From Zeaxanthinibacter sp. PT1 (lineage in GTDB: Bacteria > Bacteroidota > Bacteroidia > Flavobacteriales > Flavobacteriaceae): 64,000 nucleotides of DNA. A program made the position numbers and the translations under genes. This document shows positions 1 to 9,417 of this stretch, in pieces; position 1 is the first letter of the stretch; every line of letters starts with the position of its first letter. The notes beneath the pieces are model-generated. The model was not told the origin of the DNA. It saw only the letters and a list, made by a program, of their open reading frames with translations, and made no database searches. The DNA is taken from assembly GCF_028464225.1 (NCBI RefSeq), contig NZ_JAQPCN010000002.1:461475-525474 (forward strand). The letters are read 5' to 3'.

Positions 1-512
1 GCCGATGCACCTGCGATAATCATCTTCGGCTTGTGCTTTAAAGCCTGCTCCCTCACCTGCTCGTAATCGATCAGGCCGGTTTCCCTATCCACACCGTAGA
101 ATACAGGGTTATATAACTTCCCGCTAAAGTTTACCGGTGAGCCGTGGGTAAGATGCCCCCCGTGCGAAAGATCAAAGCCAAGAATGGTATCCCCTGGTTT
201 CAAACAGGCAGCAAATACCGCGGTATTGGCCTGGGAACCGGAATGGGGTTGTACGTTCGCATATTCGGCACCAAAAAGTTCTTTGGCCCGATCTATTGCC
301 AGTTGTTCTACCTTATCTACTACTTCGCAACCTCCGTAGTAACGCTTCCCGGGATAGCCCTCGGCGTATTTATTAGTCAAAACAGAACCTGCAGCCTCCA
401 TAACTGCCTCGCTGGTGAAATTTTCAGAAGCTATTAATTCGATTCCGTTTATTTGCCGTTCCTTTTCTTCGGCAATCAGGTCAAAGACCTGTTGATCACG
501 TTGCATCGCCAT
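1..512 (-). CDS. glyA: Serine hydroxymethyltransferase, N-terminal part (runs off the left edge)
   Basis: Interconverts serine and glycine with tetrahydrofolate as one-carbon carrier; a cytosolic PLP enzyme. I translated the minus strand from the ATG at 512. The 170 visible residues hold the family signature pieces [19 protein letters not shown] and [10 protein letters not shown], and later [13 protein letters not shown]. The PLP lysine and the whole C-terminal part lie outside the window. A second ATG lies two codons downstream, so the exact start is open. It is divergent from the fumarylacetoacetase gene. Confidence 0.96.
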   Translation of the reverse strand, partial: MAMQRDQQVFDLIAEEKERQINGIELIASENFTSEAVMEAAGSVLTNKYAEGYPGKRYYGGCEVVDKVEQLAIDRAKELFGAEYANVQPHSGSQANTAVFAACLKPGDTILGFDLSHGGHLTHGSPVNFSGKLYNPVFYGVDRETGLIDYEQVREQALKHKPKMIIAGAS

Positions 513-573
513 AATTTCCTGTTAAATGAAATGCAAAAGTACAAATTGACAATCTCTTATTGGAAGAAAATAA

Positions 574-581
574 TATATTTG
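574..581 (+). promoter_or_regulatory. -7 element TATATTTG upstream of fahA
   Basis: Matches the Bacteroidota -7 consensus TAnnTTTG and sits 37 bases before the fahA ATG. No TTG is seen at the usual -33 distance, so only the -7 half is supported. Confidence 0.45.
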
Positions 582-618
582 ATCAGGAAATTATTAAATA
601 AAAATTAACAATTATACT

Positions 619-1920
619 ATGCCTATTAAAGCTAATGACCCAAATAGAAAATCCTGGATTCCAGTACCCGAAAATTCGGACTTCCCCATTCAGAATATCC
701 CTTTCGGGGTGTTCCTTACCCGGGACGACGTGATTACCATCGGGACCAGGATTGGTGATCACGCCATCGACCTTGGTTCATTGCATCAATTGGGCTATTT
801 TAAGGACATTCCTTTAACGGACGATATTTTCCTGCAAGACACCCTGAATGATTTTATCTCTGACGGTAAGAAAACCTGGAGATTGGTCAGGAACCGCATA
901 GCCGAACTCTTTGATGCGCGCAACGAGGAACTACAGCATAATGATGATCACAAGCAGATCGTACTTTTTACGATGGATGAGATAGAAATGCAGTTACCGG
1001 TGCAGATCGGGGATTACACGGATTTCTATTCCAGTAAAGAGCACGCTACCAATATTGGTAAAATGTTCCGTGACCCGGACAATGCTCTTTTACCCAATTG
1101 GCTTCATATCCCGGTAGGTTACCATGGCAGGAGTTCTACTATTGTCCCCAGCGGAACGCCAATAAGGAGACCTTACGGTCAAACGATCCCCAAAGGTGAG
1201 GATCAACCGGTATTTGGCCCGTCCAAACTAGTTGATTTTGAATTGGAAATGGCATTTATCACTACGGATGCCAATGCCCTGGGAGAACCTATAGATGTGG
1301 CCGAAGCAGAGGACTATATCTTTGGACTGGTTTTATTTAACGACTGGAGTGCCCGTGACATACAGAAATGGGAATACGTGCCATTAGGCCCTTTCCTGGG
1401 TAAAAACTTTGCATCCTCTATCTCTCCATGGATCGTGACCCTGGATGCCCTGGAACCTTTCAGGGTTCAGAGTCCGAAACAAGATCCGGAACCCCTGCCT
1501 TACTTGCGTCATAAAGGCAATAATAGTTTTGACATCCACCTGGAAGTAGATGTTACCCCGGAAGGCGGGCAAAGCACTACGGTCTGTAAGTCTAATTTTA
1601 AATATATGTATTGGTCCATGGCCCAGCAGTTGGCACATCATACCGTAAATGGTTGTAAGGTGAACAGTGGTGACATGATGGGTAGCGGAACTATATCAGG
1701 TACTACACCGGATTCTTTCGGGTCTATGCTAGAACTGGCATGGCAGGGGACCAAACCGGTTACCCTGAATGGTGGTGAGGAGCGTAAGTCTGTAGCGGAT
1801 AACGACACCATTACCATGCGCGGTTACTGTCACAAGAACGGTCTGAGGATCGGCTTTGGAGAAGTTGCCTCCAAATTGCTTCCTGCACTGGACTTAAAAG
1901 CTCCTAAGAAAAACAAATAA
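619..1920 (+). CDS. fahA: Fumarylacetoacetase
   Basis: Last step of tyrosine/phenylalanine catabolism through homogentisate: hydrolyses 4-fumarylacetoacetate to fumarate and acetoacetate. The 433-residue length and architecture fit the family: a small N-terminal SH3-like domain (about 1-120), then the FAH catalytic fold with DFYSSKEHATNIG, PVGYHGRSSTIVPSG, FELEMAF and the metal/substrate region VLFNDWSARDIQ. The C-terminal GSGTISG and GYC segments are also present. No other gene of the pathway is nearby, so it is a lone gene here. Confidence 0.97.
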   Translation: MPIKANDPNRKSWIPVPENSDFPIQNIPFGVFLTRDDVITIGTRIGDHAIDLGSLHQLGYFKDIPLTDDIFLQDTLNDFISDGKKTWRLVRNRIAELFDARNEELQHNDDHKQIVLFTMDEIEMQLPVQIGDYTDFYSSKEHATNIGKMFRDPDNALLPNWLHIPVGYHGRSSTIVPSGTPIRRPYGQTIPKGEDQPVFGPSKLVDFELEMAFITTDANALGEPIDVAEAEDYIFGLVLFNDWSARDIQKWEYVPLGPFLGKNFASSISPWIVTLDALEPFRVQSPKQDPEPLPYLRHKGNNSFDIHLEVDVTPEGGQSTTVCKSNFKYMYWSMAQQLAHHTVNGCKVNSGDMMGSGTISGTTPDSFGSMLELAWQGTKPVTLNGGEERKSVADNDTITMRGYCHKNGLRIGFGEVASKLLPALDLKAPKKNK

Positions 1921-2028
1921 GTACTTTTTATCCGATTTATACGAACTGATATCGGATTTCGTTATGGGTATAGGTCGCTTTGGCACGGCCTTTGAAAATC
2001 GCTAAACCAAACCAATACTCAGAACGAC

Positions 2029-3216
2029 ATGAAGAAATCAGTACTTTTCGGAATCGCCATCATGGCTTTAGTAGCCTGCGGAGGGGTCAAAAAGACCCAG
2101 GAGGCTCTGAATAGTGGTAATTACCACAACGCCATGAATCGTGCGATACAGAACCTTGCAGAGAATAAGACCAAAAAAGGTCACCAGGGATATATCCTGT
2201 TGCTGGAAGAGGCCTTTCGTAAAAATGCAGACCGAGAATTGCGACAAATAGAATTGTTGCAGAAAGACGGTAACCCCGCAAATTACGAAACGATCTACAA
2301 AAGGCTAATGGGACTGAACCAGGTCCAGGAGCGGATCAGGCCTTTAATACCCCTCTACATCCAGGAAGAAGGCAGGGATGCAGAGTTCCGTTTCAGGAAC
2401 TATGACGACCGCATTCTTGCTTCCAAGGTTAAACTTTCGGAATACTTGTATGCTAACGCATCACAGTTGATGGAAGAGGCCAATCATAAAATGGATTTCA
2501 GGGCTGCATACGATGACTTCGCTTACCTGGAAGAGATCAACCCCGGCTACAGGGATTGCAGGCAGAAAATGGACGAGGCTCACGCCCTCGGCATCAATTA
2601 CGTCAAGGTACAGATCGCCAATGAAAGCCAGCAAATCATACCGGAACGTTTAGAAGAAGAACTATTGAATTTTAACACCTACGGAATCAATGATTTCTGG
2701 ACCCAATACCATACCAATCCGCTGGAAGACATCGATTACAATTACGAGATGCAAGTAGCATTCCGGGATATCCTTGTCTCCCCGGAACAGATTCGGGAGA
2801 AAGAATTCATTAAGGAAAAGCAGATCAAAGATGGCTATACCTACCTGGAAGATGAAAATGGATCGCTGGTCAAGGACAGCCTGGGTAACGAAATTAAGAT
2901 AGATCGCATGAAGACCGTAAGGTGCAGGTTCTACCAGTTCACCCAGCACAAAGCTGCCCAGGTCACAGGACAGGTGTCCTATATTGACCTCAACAGCAGG
3001 CAAGCTGTTAATAGCTATCCCTTAACTACGGAATTCGTTTTTGAACATATTTACGCGGACTATGACGGGGATAAGAGAGCCTTGGAAAATGACCTGATAT
3101 CGCTGATTAATGTCAGGGCAGTACCTTTCCCGACCAATGAACAAATGGTCTATGACGCAGGGGAAGATCTTAAACTCCGCCTCAAAGACATCATAAGCAG
3201 GCAACAATTCAATTAA
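2029..3216 (+). CDS. Putative lipoprotein of unknown function
   Basis: 395 residues starting with a lipoprotein signal: a short basic N-end, a hydrophobic stretch and a lipobox ending at Cys17 (LVAC). The remainder is soluble and rich in charged helices, for example QEALNSGNYHNAMNRAIQ at the N-end, which resembles a TPR-like helical repeat. No catalytic motif is recognised. It is followed at once by a strong terminator and looks monocistronic. Probably a periplasm- or outer-membrane-anchored protein; the function is unknown. Confidence 0.8.
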   Translation: MKKSVLFGIAIMALVACGGVKKTQEALNSGNYHNAMNRAIQNLAENKTKKGHQGYILLLEEAFRKNADRELRQIELLQKDGNPANYETIYKRLMGLNQVQERIRPLIPLYIQEEGRDAEFRFRNYDDRILASKVKLSEYLYANASQLMEEANHKMDFRAAYDDFAYLEEINPGYRDCRQKMDEAHALGINYVKVQIANESQQIIPERLEEELLNFNTYGINDFWTQYHTNPLEDIDYNYEMQVAFRDILVSPEQIREKEFIKEKQIKDGYTYLEDENGSLVKDSLGNEIKIDRMKTVRCRFYQFTQHKAAQVTGQVSYIDLNSRQAVNSYPLTTEFVFEHIYADYDGDKRALENDLISLINVRAVPFPTNEQMVYDAGEDLKLRLKDIISRQQFN

Positions 3217-3223
3217 AAGCAAA

Positions 3224-3248
3224 CCCCGGTGATAGCCGGGGTTTTTTT
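3224..3248. terminator. Bidirectional terminator between the lipoprotein gene and ytxJ
   Basis: Perfect stem CCCCGG / CCGGGG around a 6-base loop, with AAA before it and seven T after it. It serves two convergent genes whose stop codons lie on either side. Confidence 0.85.
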
Positions 3249-3642
3249 ATACATATTTTTCAAGGGGCAAGTTCGCTATATCCCCATGCGAGGTATGAGT
3301 CGCCACTTCTCCATTCCGAATTACAATGAGCTGCGGGGACTGGTGTGCTACTCCAAACTTTTGGGCAACCGCATCAGAAACATTCCTGTTTGCCAGTAGG
3401 TCCAGGAAATAAAAATCGGCGGCTAAACCGGAGCCTAACTTCTCGGATTCGAACATCCTTAAAGCCATCCTGCTAATACCACAGCGTGTAGAATGTTTAA
3501 AGATCACTTGCGTCCTGGATGCTGATTTCCCAACGATTTCATCCAATGTATCCCGGGAATTCAGGGGAATCCAGGGGAGCTCGTTTCCTGATTGATCAGA
3601 CTTACTATTCTTATTGCCAAATAACTGATTGAACATTCCCAT
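3247..3642 (-). CDS. ytxJ: Bacillithiol system redox-active protein YtxJ
   Basis: 131-residue thioredoxin-fold protein of the YtxJ/DUF2847 family, which in Firmicutes and Bacteroidota is linked to bacillithiol (thiol-disulphide) chemistry. The motif FKHSTRCGIS, with a single active-site Cys where thioredoxins have CxxC, and the later VAHQSPQLIVIRNG segment (the cis-Pro region) are diagnostic. The start follows from MGMFNQLFG; a second Met at residue 3 is an alternative. It is divergent from clpB, with a perfect palindrome in the shared upstream region. Confidence 0.9.
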   Translation of the reverse strand: MGMFNQLFGNKNSKSDQSGNELPWIPLNSRDTLDEIVGKSASRTQVIFKHSTRCGISRMALRMFESEKLGSGLAADFYFLDLLANRNVSDAVAQKFGVAHQSPQLIVIRNGEVATHTSHGDIANLPLEKYV

Positions 3643-3721
3643 AAATTCTACTTAATTCTTAACTTAATTGATAAAAACACTAGCAGTAAGACTGCCGTAA
3701 TGTCTTGAATTTATTGATTTT

Positions 3722-3740
3722 AACAGACATTTTGTCTGTT
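3722..3740. promoter_or_regulatory. Perfect palindrome between ytxJ and clpB
   Basis: Arms AACAGACA and TGTCTGTT with a 3-base spacer TTT, 70 bases before the clpB ATG and 80 bases before the ytxJ start. Size and symmetry fit a dimeric repressor site. No T-run follows, so it is not a terminator. The regulator is unknown. Confidence 0.5.
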
Positions 3741-3809
3741 CACTATTGTTGGTAGGGTTGTTGACTAGGAATTCAAAAATAGACAATAACACGAACATAA
3801 AATAACGGG

Positions 3810-6410
3810 ATGAATATAAATAATTTCACAATCAAATCTCAGGAAGCTGTGCAGCAGGCACAGGTCCTGGCCCAGGGCATGGGGCACCAGCAGGTAGAGA
3901 ATGAGCATCTGTTTAAAGCTATCGCTGAAGTGGACGAAAACGTCATGCCTTTTATATTAAAGAAACTGAATGTAAACTTCCAACTGGTAAAGCAGGTATT
4001 GGACCGGGAATTGGAGCATATGCCCAAAGTTTCAGGAGGAGACCTCATGCTTTCTAAAGAAGCTGGAAAAACACTGAACGAGGCAAGCGCGGTAGCGCGT
4101 AAAATGGGTGATGAATACGTTTCTATTGAACACCTGCTGTTGGCCATCTTTAAGTCTAAAAGCAAGATCGCCCAGGTACTGAAAGACCAGGGTGTAACGG
4201 AAAAAGACCTGAATGCGGCTATTCAGGAGTTGCGAAAAGGAGACAAGGTTACTTCCCAGAGCGCGGAAGACACCTATAATTCCCTGAATAAGTATGCCAG
4301 GAACCTAAACCAGCTTGCCGACACCGGGAAGCTTGACCCGGTTATCGGTAGGGACGAAGAGATTCGCAGGATTCTGCAGATCCTCTCACGTCGTACAAAG
4401 AACAACCCCATGTTAGTCGGGGAACCGGGAACCGGGAAAACGGCAATCGTTGAAGGACTGGCGCACCGGATCATACAGGGCGACGTTCCGGAAAACCTGA
4501 AAAATAAGGTGATCTACTCCCTTGATATGGGTGCCCTGATCGCTGGAGCAAAATACAAAGGAGAATTCGAAGAACGCTTAAAAGCAGTAATCAAGGAAGT
4601 AACTACTTCTGACGGAAATATCGTTCTCTTTATTGACGAGATCCATACCCTTGTAGGTGCCGGTGGCGGACAAGGCGCCATGGACGCCGCTAACATTCTT
4701 AAACCTGCCCTGGCCCGGGGTGAACTCCGCGCTATTGGGGCCACTACCCTGGATGAATACCAGAAATATTTTGAAAAGGATAAGGCCCTGGAGCGCCGTT
4801 TCCAGAAAGTTACGGTAGATGAACCGGACACCGAAAGCGCCATCTCTATTTTGAGAGGACTCAAGGAGAAATATGAAGCCCACCACAAGGTGCGCATTAA
4901 GGATGCCGCCGTAATAGCAGCCGTTGAACTTTCCCAGCGTTATATTACTAATCGATTTCTACCGGACAAGGCGATCGACCTGATGGACGAAGCTGCCTCT
5001 AAACTTCGGATGGAGATCAACTCCAAGCCCGAAGAACTGGATGTGATGGACCGGAAGATCAGCCAGTTGGAGATAGAGATCGAAGCCATCAAGAGAGAGG
5101 ATGACCAGGCCAAGTTAAAGGCGCTGAATATAGATCTCGCCAACCTGAAGGAGGAGCGCAACGAGGTATTCGCGAAGTGGGAGAGCGAGAAGGCAGTTGT
5201 AGATAACATACAGAAGACCAAGCAGGAAATTGAAAATTACAAGCTGGAAGCTGAACGAGCCGAGCGAAATGGCGATTACGGTAAGGTCGCAGAACTGCGT
5301 TATGGTAAGATCAAAGACGCCACCGAAAAACTGGAGGAGCTACAGCAAGAACTGGATAAGCAGCAGGAAGTCGGCACATTGATCAAAGAAGAGGTCACCA
5401 CCGAGGATATTGCTGAAGTTGTCGCTAAGTGGACCGGGATCCCGGTCACTAAAATGCTGCAAAGCGAGCGTGAAAAGTTGCTGAACCTGGAAGATGTGCT
5501 TCATAAGCGCGTAGTAGGACAGGAAGAAGCCATAACAGCGGTCTCTGATGCCATCAGGCGCAGCAGGGCCGGCCTGCAGGACAGTAAGCGCCCTATAGGG
5601 TCCTTCCTGTTCCTGGGACCAACCGGTGTGGGTAAGACCGAACTGGCTAAAACTCTCGCAGCCTACCTGTTTAATGATGAGAATGCGATCACGCGTATCG
5701 ATATGAGCGAATACCAGGAGAGGCATTCGGTCAGCAGGCTGGTAGGAGCACCTCCCGGATACGTGGGATATGATGAAGGAGGACAACTGACCGAAGCAGT
5801 GAGACGTCGTCCCTACTCGGTAGTATTGTTGGACGAGATCGAAAAGGCACACCCGGATACTTTTAATATCCTGTTACAAGTGCTGGACGAAGGCCGGCTG
5901 ACGGATAACAAAGGCCGTGTTGCCGATTTTAAGAATACCATCATCATCATGACCAGTAACCTCGGTAGCCATATCATACAGGAAAAGTTTGAGGACAACC
6001 CCGATTTCTTCAGTGCCACCGAAGCAGCGAGAATCGATGTCCTGGGGCTGTTGAGAAAAACCATCAGGCCCGAGTTTATCAACAGGATAGATGACATCAT
6101 CATGTTTACCCCGTTAAACATGAAAGATATCTCTAAGATCGTGAGGCTGCAGTTGAACCAGTTGAAAAAAATGCTCGAAAAACAGCATATCACCATGGAT
6201 GCCACCGAGGACGCCATTGAATACTTGGCAAAATCCGGGTTTGATCCGCAATACGGGGCCAGACCAGTAAAAAGGGTGATACAGAAAGAAGTGCTCAATG
6301 CGCTTTCCAAGGAACTGCTCAGCGGTAAAATAACCGCAGACAGTATCATACTGATCGATTCATTTGATGAAGGACTGGTTTTCCGCAACCAGACTGAAAT
6401 GATCTCTTGA
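3810..6410 (+). CDS. clpB: ATP-dependent chaperone ClpB
   Basis: Hexameric AAA+ disaggregase that works with DnaK to rescue aggregated proteins after heat stress; cytosolic. 866 residues, the usual length. In order: Clp N-domain (1-145), first AAA domain with Walker A GEPGTGKT (204-211) and Walker [15 protein letters not shown], the coiled-coil M-domain (about 400-530, with [14 protein letters not shown]), then the second AAA domain with GPTGVGKT (about 603-610), [13 protein letters not shown] and DEIEKAHPD. The M-domain distinguishes it from ClpA and ClpC. It is followed by a strong terminator. Confidence 0.98.
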   Translation: MNINNFTIKSQEAVQQAQVLAQGMGHQQVENEHLFKAIAEVDENVMPFILKKLNVNFQLVKQVLDRELEHMPKVSGGDLMLSKEAGKTLNEASAVARKMGDEYVSIEHLLLAIFKSKSKIAQVLKDQGVTEKDLNAAIQELRKGDKVTSQSAEDTYNSLNKYARNLNQLADTGKLDPVIGRDEEIRRILQILSRRTKNNPMLVGEPGTGKTAIVEGLAHRIIQGDVPENLKNKVIYSLDMGALIAGAKYKGEFEERLKAVIKEVTTSDGNIVLFIDEIHTLVGAGGGQGAMDAANILKPALARGELRAIGATTLDEYQKYFEKDKALERRFQKVTVDEPDTESAISILRGLKEKYEAHHKVRIKDAAVIAAVELSQRYITNRFLPDKAIDLMDEAASKLRMEINSKPEELDVMDRKISQLEIEIEAIKREDDQAKLKALNIDLANLKEERNEVFAKWESEKAVVDNIQKTKQEIENYKLEAERAERNGDYGKVAELRYGKIKDATEKLEELQQELDKQQEVGTLIKEEVTTEDIAEVVAKWTGIPVTKMLQSEREKLLNLEDVLHKRVVGQEEAITAVSDAIRRSRAGLQDSKRPIGSFLFLGPTGVGKTELAKTLAAYLFNDENAITRIDMSEYQERHSVSRLVGAPPGYVGYDEGGQLTEAVRRRPYSVVLLDEIEKAHPDTFNILLQVLDEGRLTDNKGRVADFKNTIIIMTSNLGSHIIQEKFEDNPDFFSATEAARIDVLGLLRKTIRPEFINRIDDIIMFTPLNMKDISKIVRLQLNQLKKMLEKQHITMDATEDAIEYLAKSGFDPQYGARPVKRVIQKEVLNALSKELLSGKITADSIILIDSFDEGLVFRNQTEMIS

Positions 6411-6436
6411 AAAGCAGATTAATTTCAATTAAACAC

Positions 6437-6473
6437 ATACCCCTGTTGTTCATAAAACAGGGGTATTTTTTTT
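6437..6473 (+). terminator. Terminator after clpB
   Basis: Stem of 11 bases (ATACCCCTGTT with AACAGGGGTAT) around a short loop, followed by eight T. Typical intrinsic terminator. Confidence 0.88.
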
Positions 6474-6478
6474 CCGAT

Positions 6479-6498
6479 TATATACCATGCAGTATATA
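6479..6498. promoter_or_regulatory. Candidate operator of the TetR-family gene
   Basis: Inverted repeat TATATAC / GTATATA with the 6-base spacer CATGCA, 31 bases before the TetR-family ATG. TetR proteins usually bind such palindromes at their own promoters. The shape is like the TATACC-type operators of several TetR groups. AT-richness makes chance occurrence possible. Confidence 0.45.
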
Positions 6499-6529
6499 GA
6501 TTTTTTATATTCGTAATAAATAGCCGGGC

Positions 6530-7126
6530 ATGACCACTAAGGCCGAAAGGACCACCCATTTCATCATCGAGACCGTTGCACCTATCTTTAATAAACACGG
6601 ATATGTGGGAACAAGTATGAGCGATCTTACCGAAGCGACCGGGCTTACCAAAGGTGCTATCTACGGTAACTTTGAAAACAAGGAAGCCCTGGCTTTAGCG
6701 GCCTTTCAATATAATAGTTCACGCTTGTTAGGGGCTGTGGAGGAAAAATTGCAGGTTCCGGGAACCGCTATGGATAAATTGTTTTCCCTTACCGCTTTCT
6801 TCAGGCATTACGATGAATTTACCCGGGAAATGGGAGGCTGCCCTATCCTGAATACAGGGGTTGATGCCGAGCATAACAACCGCTTGTTAGCGGCAGCGGC
6901 GAGAGAAACCCTGGCCACCATTGAAGGCAAAATTGCCCTGGTGTTAGAGAATGGCGTAAAGAATAATGAAATAAAGCTGCCTGTTCCTCCCTTGCAGTTT
7001 GCCAGGCAGCTCTACACTATGATCCTTGGTGCTGTTTCCTCGGCTACGATAAGCAGGGATCGAAAATACCTGCTAAACACCATCGCTTACCTGGAAGTCC
7101 TGATCAGGAAGGAGATCGGGAAATAA
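6530..7126 (+). CDS. TetR/AcrR family transcriptional regulator
   Basis: 198 residues. The N-terminal 60 residues form the TetR DNA-binding domain, ending in the typical TGLTKGAIYGNFENKEALA helix-turn-helix. The C-terminal ligand domain contains GCPILNTGVDAEHN, as in the AefR/NemR-like branch that senses small reactive or toxic compounds. No efflux pump or reductase lies beside it: the neighbours are clpB and an outer-membrane protein on the other strand. The target could therefore be its own gene through the palindrome just upstream, or a distant operon. Confidence 0.9.
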   Translation: MTTKAERTTHFIIETVAPIFNKHGYVGTSMSDLTEATGLTKGAIYGNFENKEALALAAFQYNSSRLLGAVEEKLQVPGTAMDKLFSLTAFFRHYDEFTREMGGCPILNTGVDAEHNNRLLAAAARETLATIEGKIALVLENGVKNNEIKLPVPPLQFARQLYTMILGAVSSATISRDRKYLLNTIAYLEVLIRKEIGK

Positions 7127-7147
7127 TCAGTTTTTCATTTGTTGCCC

Positions 7148-8785
7148 TTACTCACCTACAACCCTGAAGATCCAGAGTTTATCAGGATATTTACCACCCA
7201 TTTTACTATCTCTTTCTGATCGGGCCTCGGCTATAGTCCGGTATCGCCCCAGGTATACGTAGTTATACTCGTTTTCTGAGCGGTAGAACGATTTGGGATC
7301 AAGCCCCATCTGGCTAAGTTTATTAACAAATATATCGTGGTATTTTTTTGTGCCAAAGACATTGGCAATCAGGTAGAATCCGGGAAGCAGTCCACCTGCT
7401 CTTTCAACTTCCTCGTAACGTTCACCTGGTCTGCGGGTAACTTCTTCTACTACTTCGGCAGATTGTTGTCCTGCTGTCTGATCAGCAGCAGGCCTGCCTT
7501 GATCGCGCTCTCGGGCCACTGCCAGGGCGGCTTGTTCGCGTACCCGGGCCAGGGAATCCTTTATTTGTTCCTGTCTTACCTTTTGTTGCTGCACTACTCT
7601 ACGGGCTGTCTCAGCAGCATCTATAGAATCGCGCTCTCGTTGCCTGCGTTTCTTCCGTGATTCTACATCTGCTTGTGCCGTCTCTTCGGCAATACGCGCC
7701 ATTTCGATAAAGGCTTGTCGCTCTTTTTCAAGGCGGCTGAGTTCCGCATCATCTTCATCGGTATTTTCTTCGCTGGCCAACTGGGTCTGTGGTTTTTCTT
7801 CCTGCTGCCCGGGAGCAGACTCCAGGGTTAACAGTATCTGCTCCCCTTCTTCTTCTTCAAATCCAACCACTTTCCTTCTCAGATCATTGGGTCCGAAGGA
7901 ATAAGCCGTCACAAACTCGAACGTAGTTGAGTTTCCTTGCAGTTGCTGATCCCCGCCAAATTCGACCAGTGCCCCTATAGAAAAATTCTTCAGGAAACGT
8001 CCACCGGCACCTGCAGACAGACCATAGAAATTATTATAACCCAGTTGTCCCCAGAATTTAGAGGTTGATAACAAGGTGGTAAACCCTACTTGGTTATCCG
8101 CATCCGGAAGCGAACGGATATAAACCACTGGCCTGAGGTATGACGTACCCGGCACTCCGATAGCTAAAGGAATGTCGTAACTGGCCAACCCGGTATAGAC
8201 ATTATTTGCCCCCTGGTCCTGCCCATCTTTACTGAGGTTAATATCGATGAGGTTTTCAGCTACAAGACCCAGGCTAAAATCATTTACAGTATATCGGAGA
8301 CTGGGAGCTAATCGGATAAGTGTTTGGTTTGGAATATCAAACTGTGGAAGGGGCATGTCCGGGTTCTGCTGAAACCTGGTATCTCCTACCTCCTGCTGAA
8401 AACCGAAGAGGTTAACTCCGAATGCAAGGTCAGAAGCAGCACCTATATTGAATGTTGCAGCATAGTTTAGCACGGCCCCGGTTTGTATAAATGAACCGGT
8501 ATTGTGCTGAAAAAATCCAATTCCGGCAGCGGAGGCGGAATTAAGTTTTGCGGAATAATTAAAAAATAAGGTGGTGGGATCTCCATCGATGGTTTGCCAT
8601 TGCCAGCGCGTCCAAAGTGCCAGGGACTGTTCACTGTCCTTATCCAGGGATGCCGTAGGGTTCAGCAGGCTCTCGTTATACTGCGTAAGATTGTGCTGTC
8701 TCAGATCTGCAGGCAGACCTGTGGCCTGAGCCATAACAGCCAAGGGGGCAAAAAACACGGAAATCCAAAGCCAAGGTCTCAACAT
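7148..8785 (-). CDS. PorP/SprF-family outer-membrane protein with C-terminal SPOR domain
   Basis: 545 residues. A signal peptide (about 1-19) is followed by a beta-barrel-like PorP/SprF domain (about 25-310; AASAGIGFFQHNTGSF, GLVAENLIDINLS, LSAGAGGRFLKNFSIGA). Then comes a charged, Gln/Arg/Glu-rich probable coiled coil (about 335-455) and a SPOR-like domain (465-545: GFYLIANVFGTKKY ... YVYLGRYRTIAEA). PorP/SprF proteins anchor type IX secretion or gliding adhesins; SPOR domains bind denuded peptidoglycan. The combination suggests a barrel tethered to the cell wall. No sprB/porV-type neighbour is present. Confidence 0.85.
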   Translation of the reverse strand: MLRPWLWISVFFAPLAVMAQATGLPADLRQHNLTQYNESLLNPTASLDKDSEQSLALWTRWQWQTIDGDPTTLFFNYSAKLNSASAAGIGFFQHNTGSFIQTGAVLNYAATFNIGAASDLAFGVNLFGFQQEVGDTRFQQNPDMPLPQFDIPNQTLIRLAPSLRYTVNDFSLGLVAENLIDINLSKDGQDQGANNVYTGLASYDIPLAIGVPGTSYLRPVVYIRSLPDADNQVGFTTLLSTSKFWGQLGYNNFYGLSAGAGGRFLKNFSIGALVEFGGDQQLQGNSTTFEFVTAYSFGPNDLRRKVVGFEEEEGEQILLTLESAPGQQEEKPQTQLASEENTDEDDAELSRLEKERQAFIEMARIAEETAQADVESRKKRRQRERDSIDAAETARRVVQQQKVRQEQIKDSLARVREQAALAVARERDQGRPAADQTAGQQSAEVVEEVTRRPGERYEEVERAGGLLPGFYLIANVFGTKKYHDIFVNKLSQMGLDPKSFYRSENEYNYVYLGRYRTIAEARSERDSKMGGKYPDKLWIFRVVGE

Positions 8786-8809
8786 ATCCGGGGAATCTCA
8801 AGGTTATTT

Positions 8810-8843
8810 ATACTATTTTTACCAGTAATCTGTTAAATAGTAT
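8810..8843. promoter_or_regulatory. Inverted repeat between the PorP/SprF and phosphatase genes
   Basis: Nine-base arms ATACTATTT and AAATAGTAT separated by 16 bases in an 83-base divergent intergenic region. It may be an operator or looping site; the arms are AT-rich, so support is modest. Confidence 0.3.
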
Positions 8844-8868
8844 GTAGGTAAATTTATACAAATCTAAT

Positions 8869-9417
8869 ATGAAATCCTTAAAACTACTCAGCTTCTCTCT
8901 TTTATTCATCGTATTAAGCAGCAGTTGTAAAGACGAAAAAACAATTTCAACCGTGGAAAAGGAGCCTACGGTATCTACCTATTACCTGATCCGACATGCA
9001 GAAAAAGATCGTTCTAACCCGGAAAATTCCGATCCGGAATTGACACAGAAGGGACTGGGCAGGGCCATGCATTGGGCAGAGATCCTGGATCAGGTTCCGC
9101 TAGATGCCATTTACAGTACAGATTTTGAAAGAACTTCCATGACAGCCGCCCCGGCCGCTGTAAAACAAGACATTACCGTACAGTACTACGACCCGTCTAC
9201 CCTCAATGTGGAAGAATTTAAGCAGCAGACTCAAGGGATGAACGTCCTGATCGTGGGCCACAGCAATACCACTCCTAAAATGGTGAACCAGCTGATCGGT
9301 GAAGAGAAATACCCCGATATGGATGATTATGACAATGGCAGCCTTTTTATCGTCCAGTCCGTGGGAAATAAAACTACTTCACAAGTACTGGAATTTAATT
9401 GTAATTGTCCGGATTGA
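8869..9417 (+). CDS. Histidine phosphatase family lipoprotein
   Basis: 182 residues with a lipoprotein signal (hydrophobic 5-18, lipobox ending at Cys20). The phosphoglycerate-mutase/SixA fold follows: YLIRHAEKD carries the RH catalytic histidine, STDFERTSMTA gives the conserved Arg, and IVGHSNTTP the second histidine. Predicted to be a periplasmic phosphatase of unknown substrate. Its 3' end overlaps the convergent neighbour by 23 bases. Confidence 0.88.
   Translation: MKSLKLLSFSLLFIVLSSSCKDEKTISTVEKEPTVSTYYLIRHAEKDRSNPENSDPELTQKGLGRAMHWAEILDQVPLDAIYSTDFERTSMTAAPAAVKQDITVQYYDPSTLNVEEFKQQTQGMNVLIVGHSNTTPKMVNQLIGEEKYPDMDDYDNGSLFIVQSVGNKTTSQVLEFNCNCPD

Noticed and set aside
1921..2028. Terminator with arms ATCCGAT / ATCGGAT after fahA
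   Set aside because: The loop is long (14 bases) and no T-run follows.
5340..6388. Long open frames antisense to clpB
   Set aside because: Shadows of the conserved clpB coding frame.
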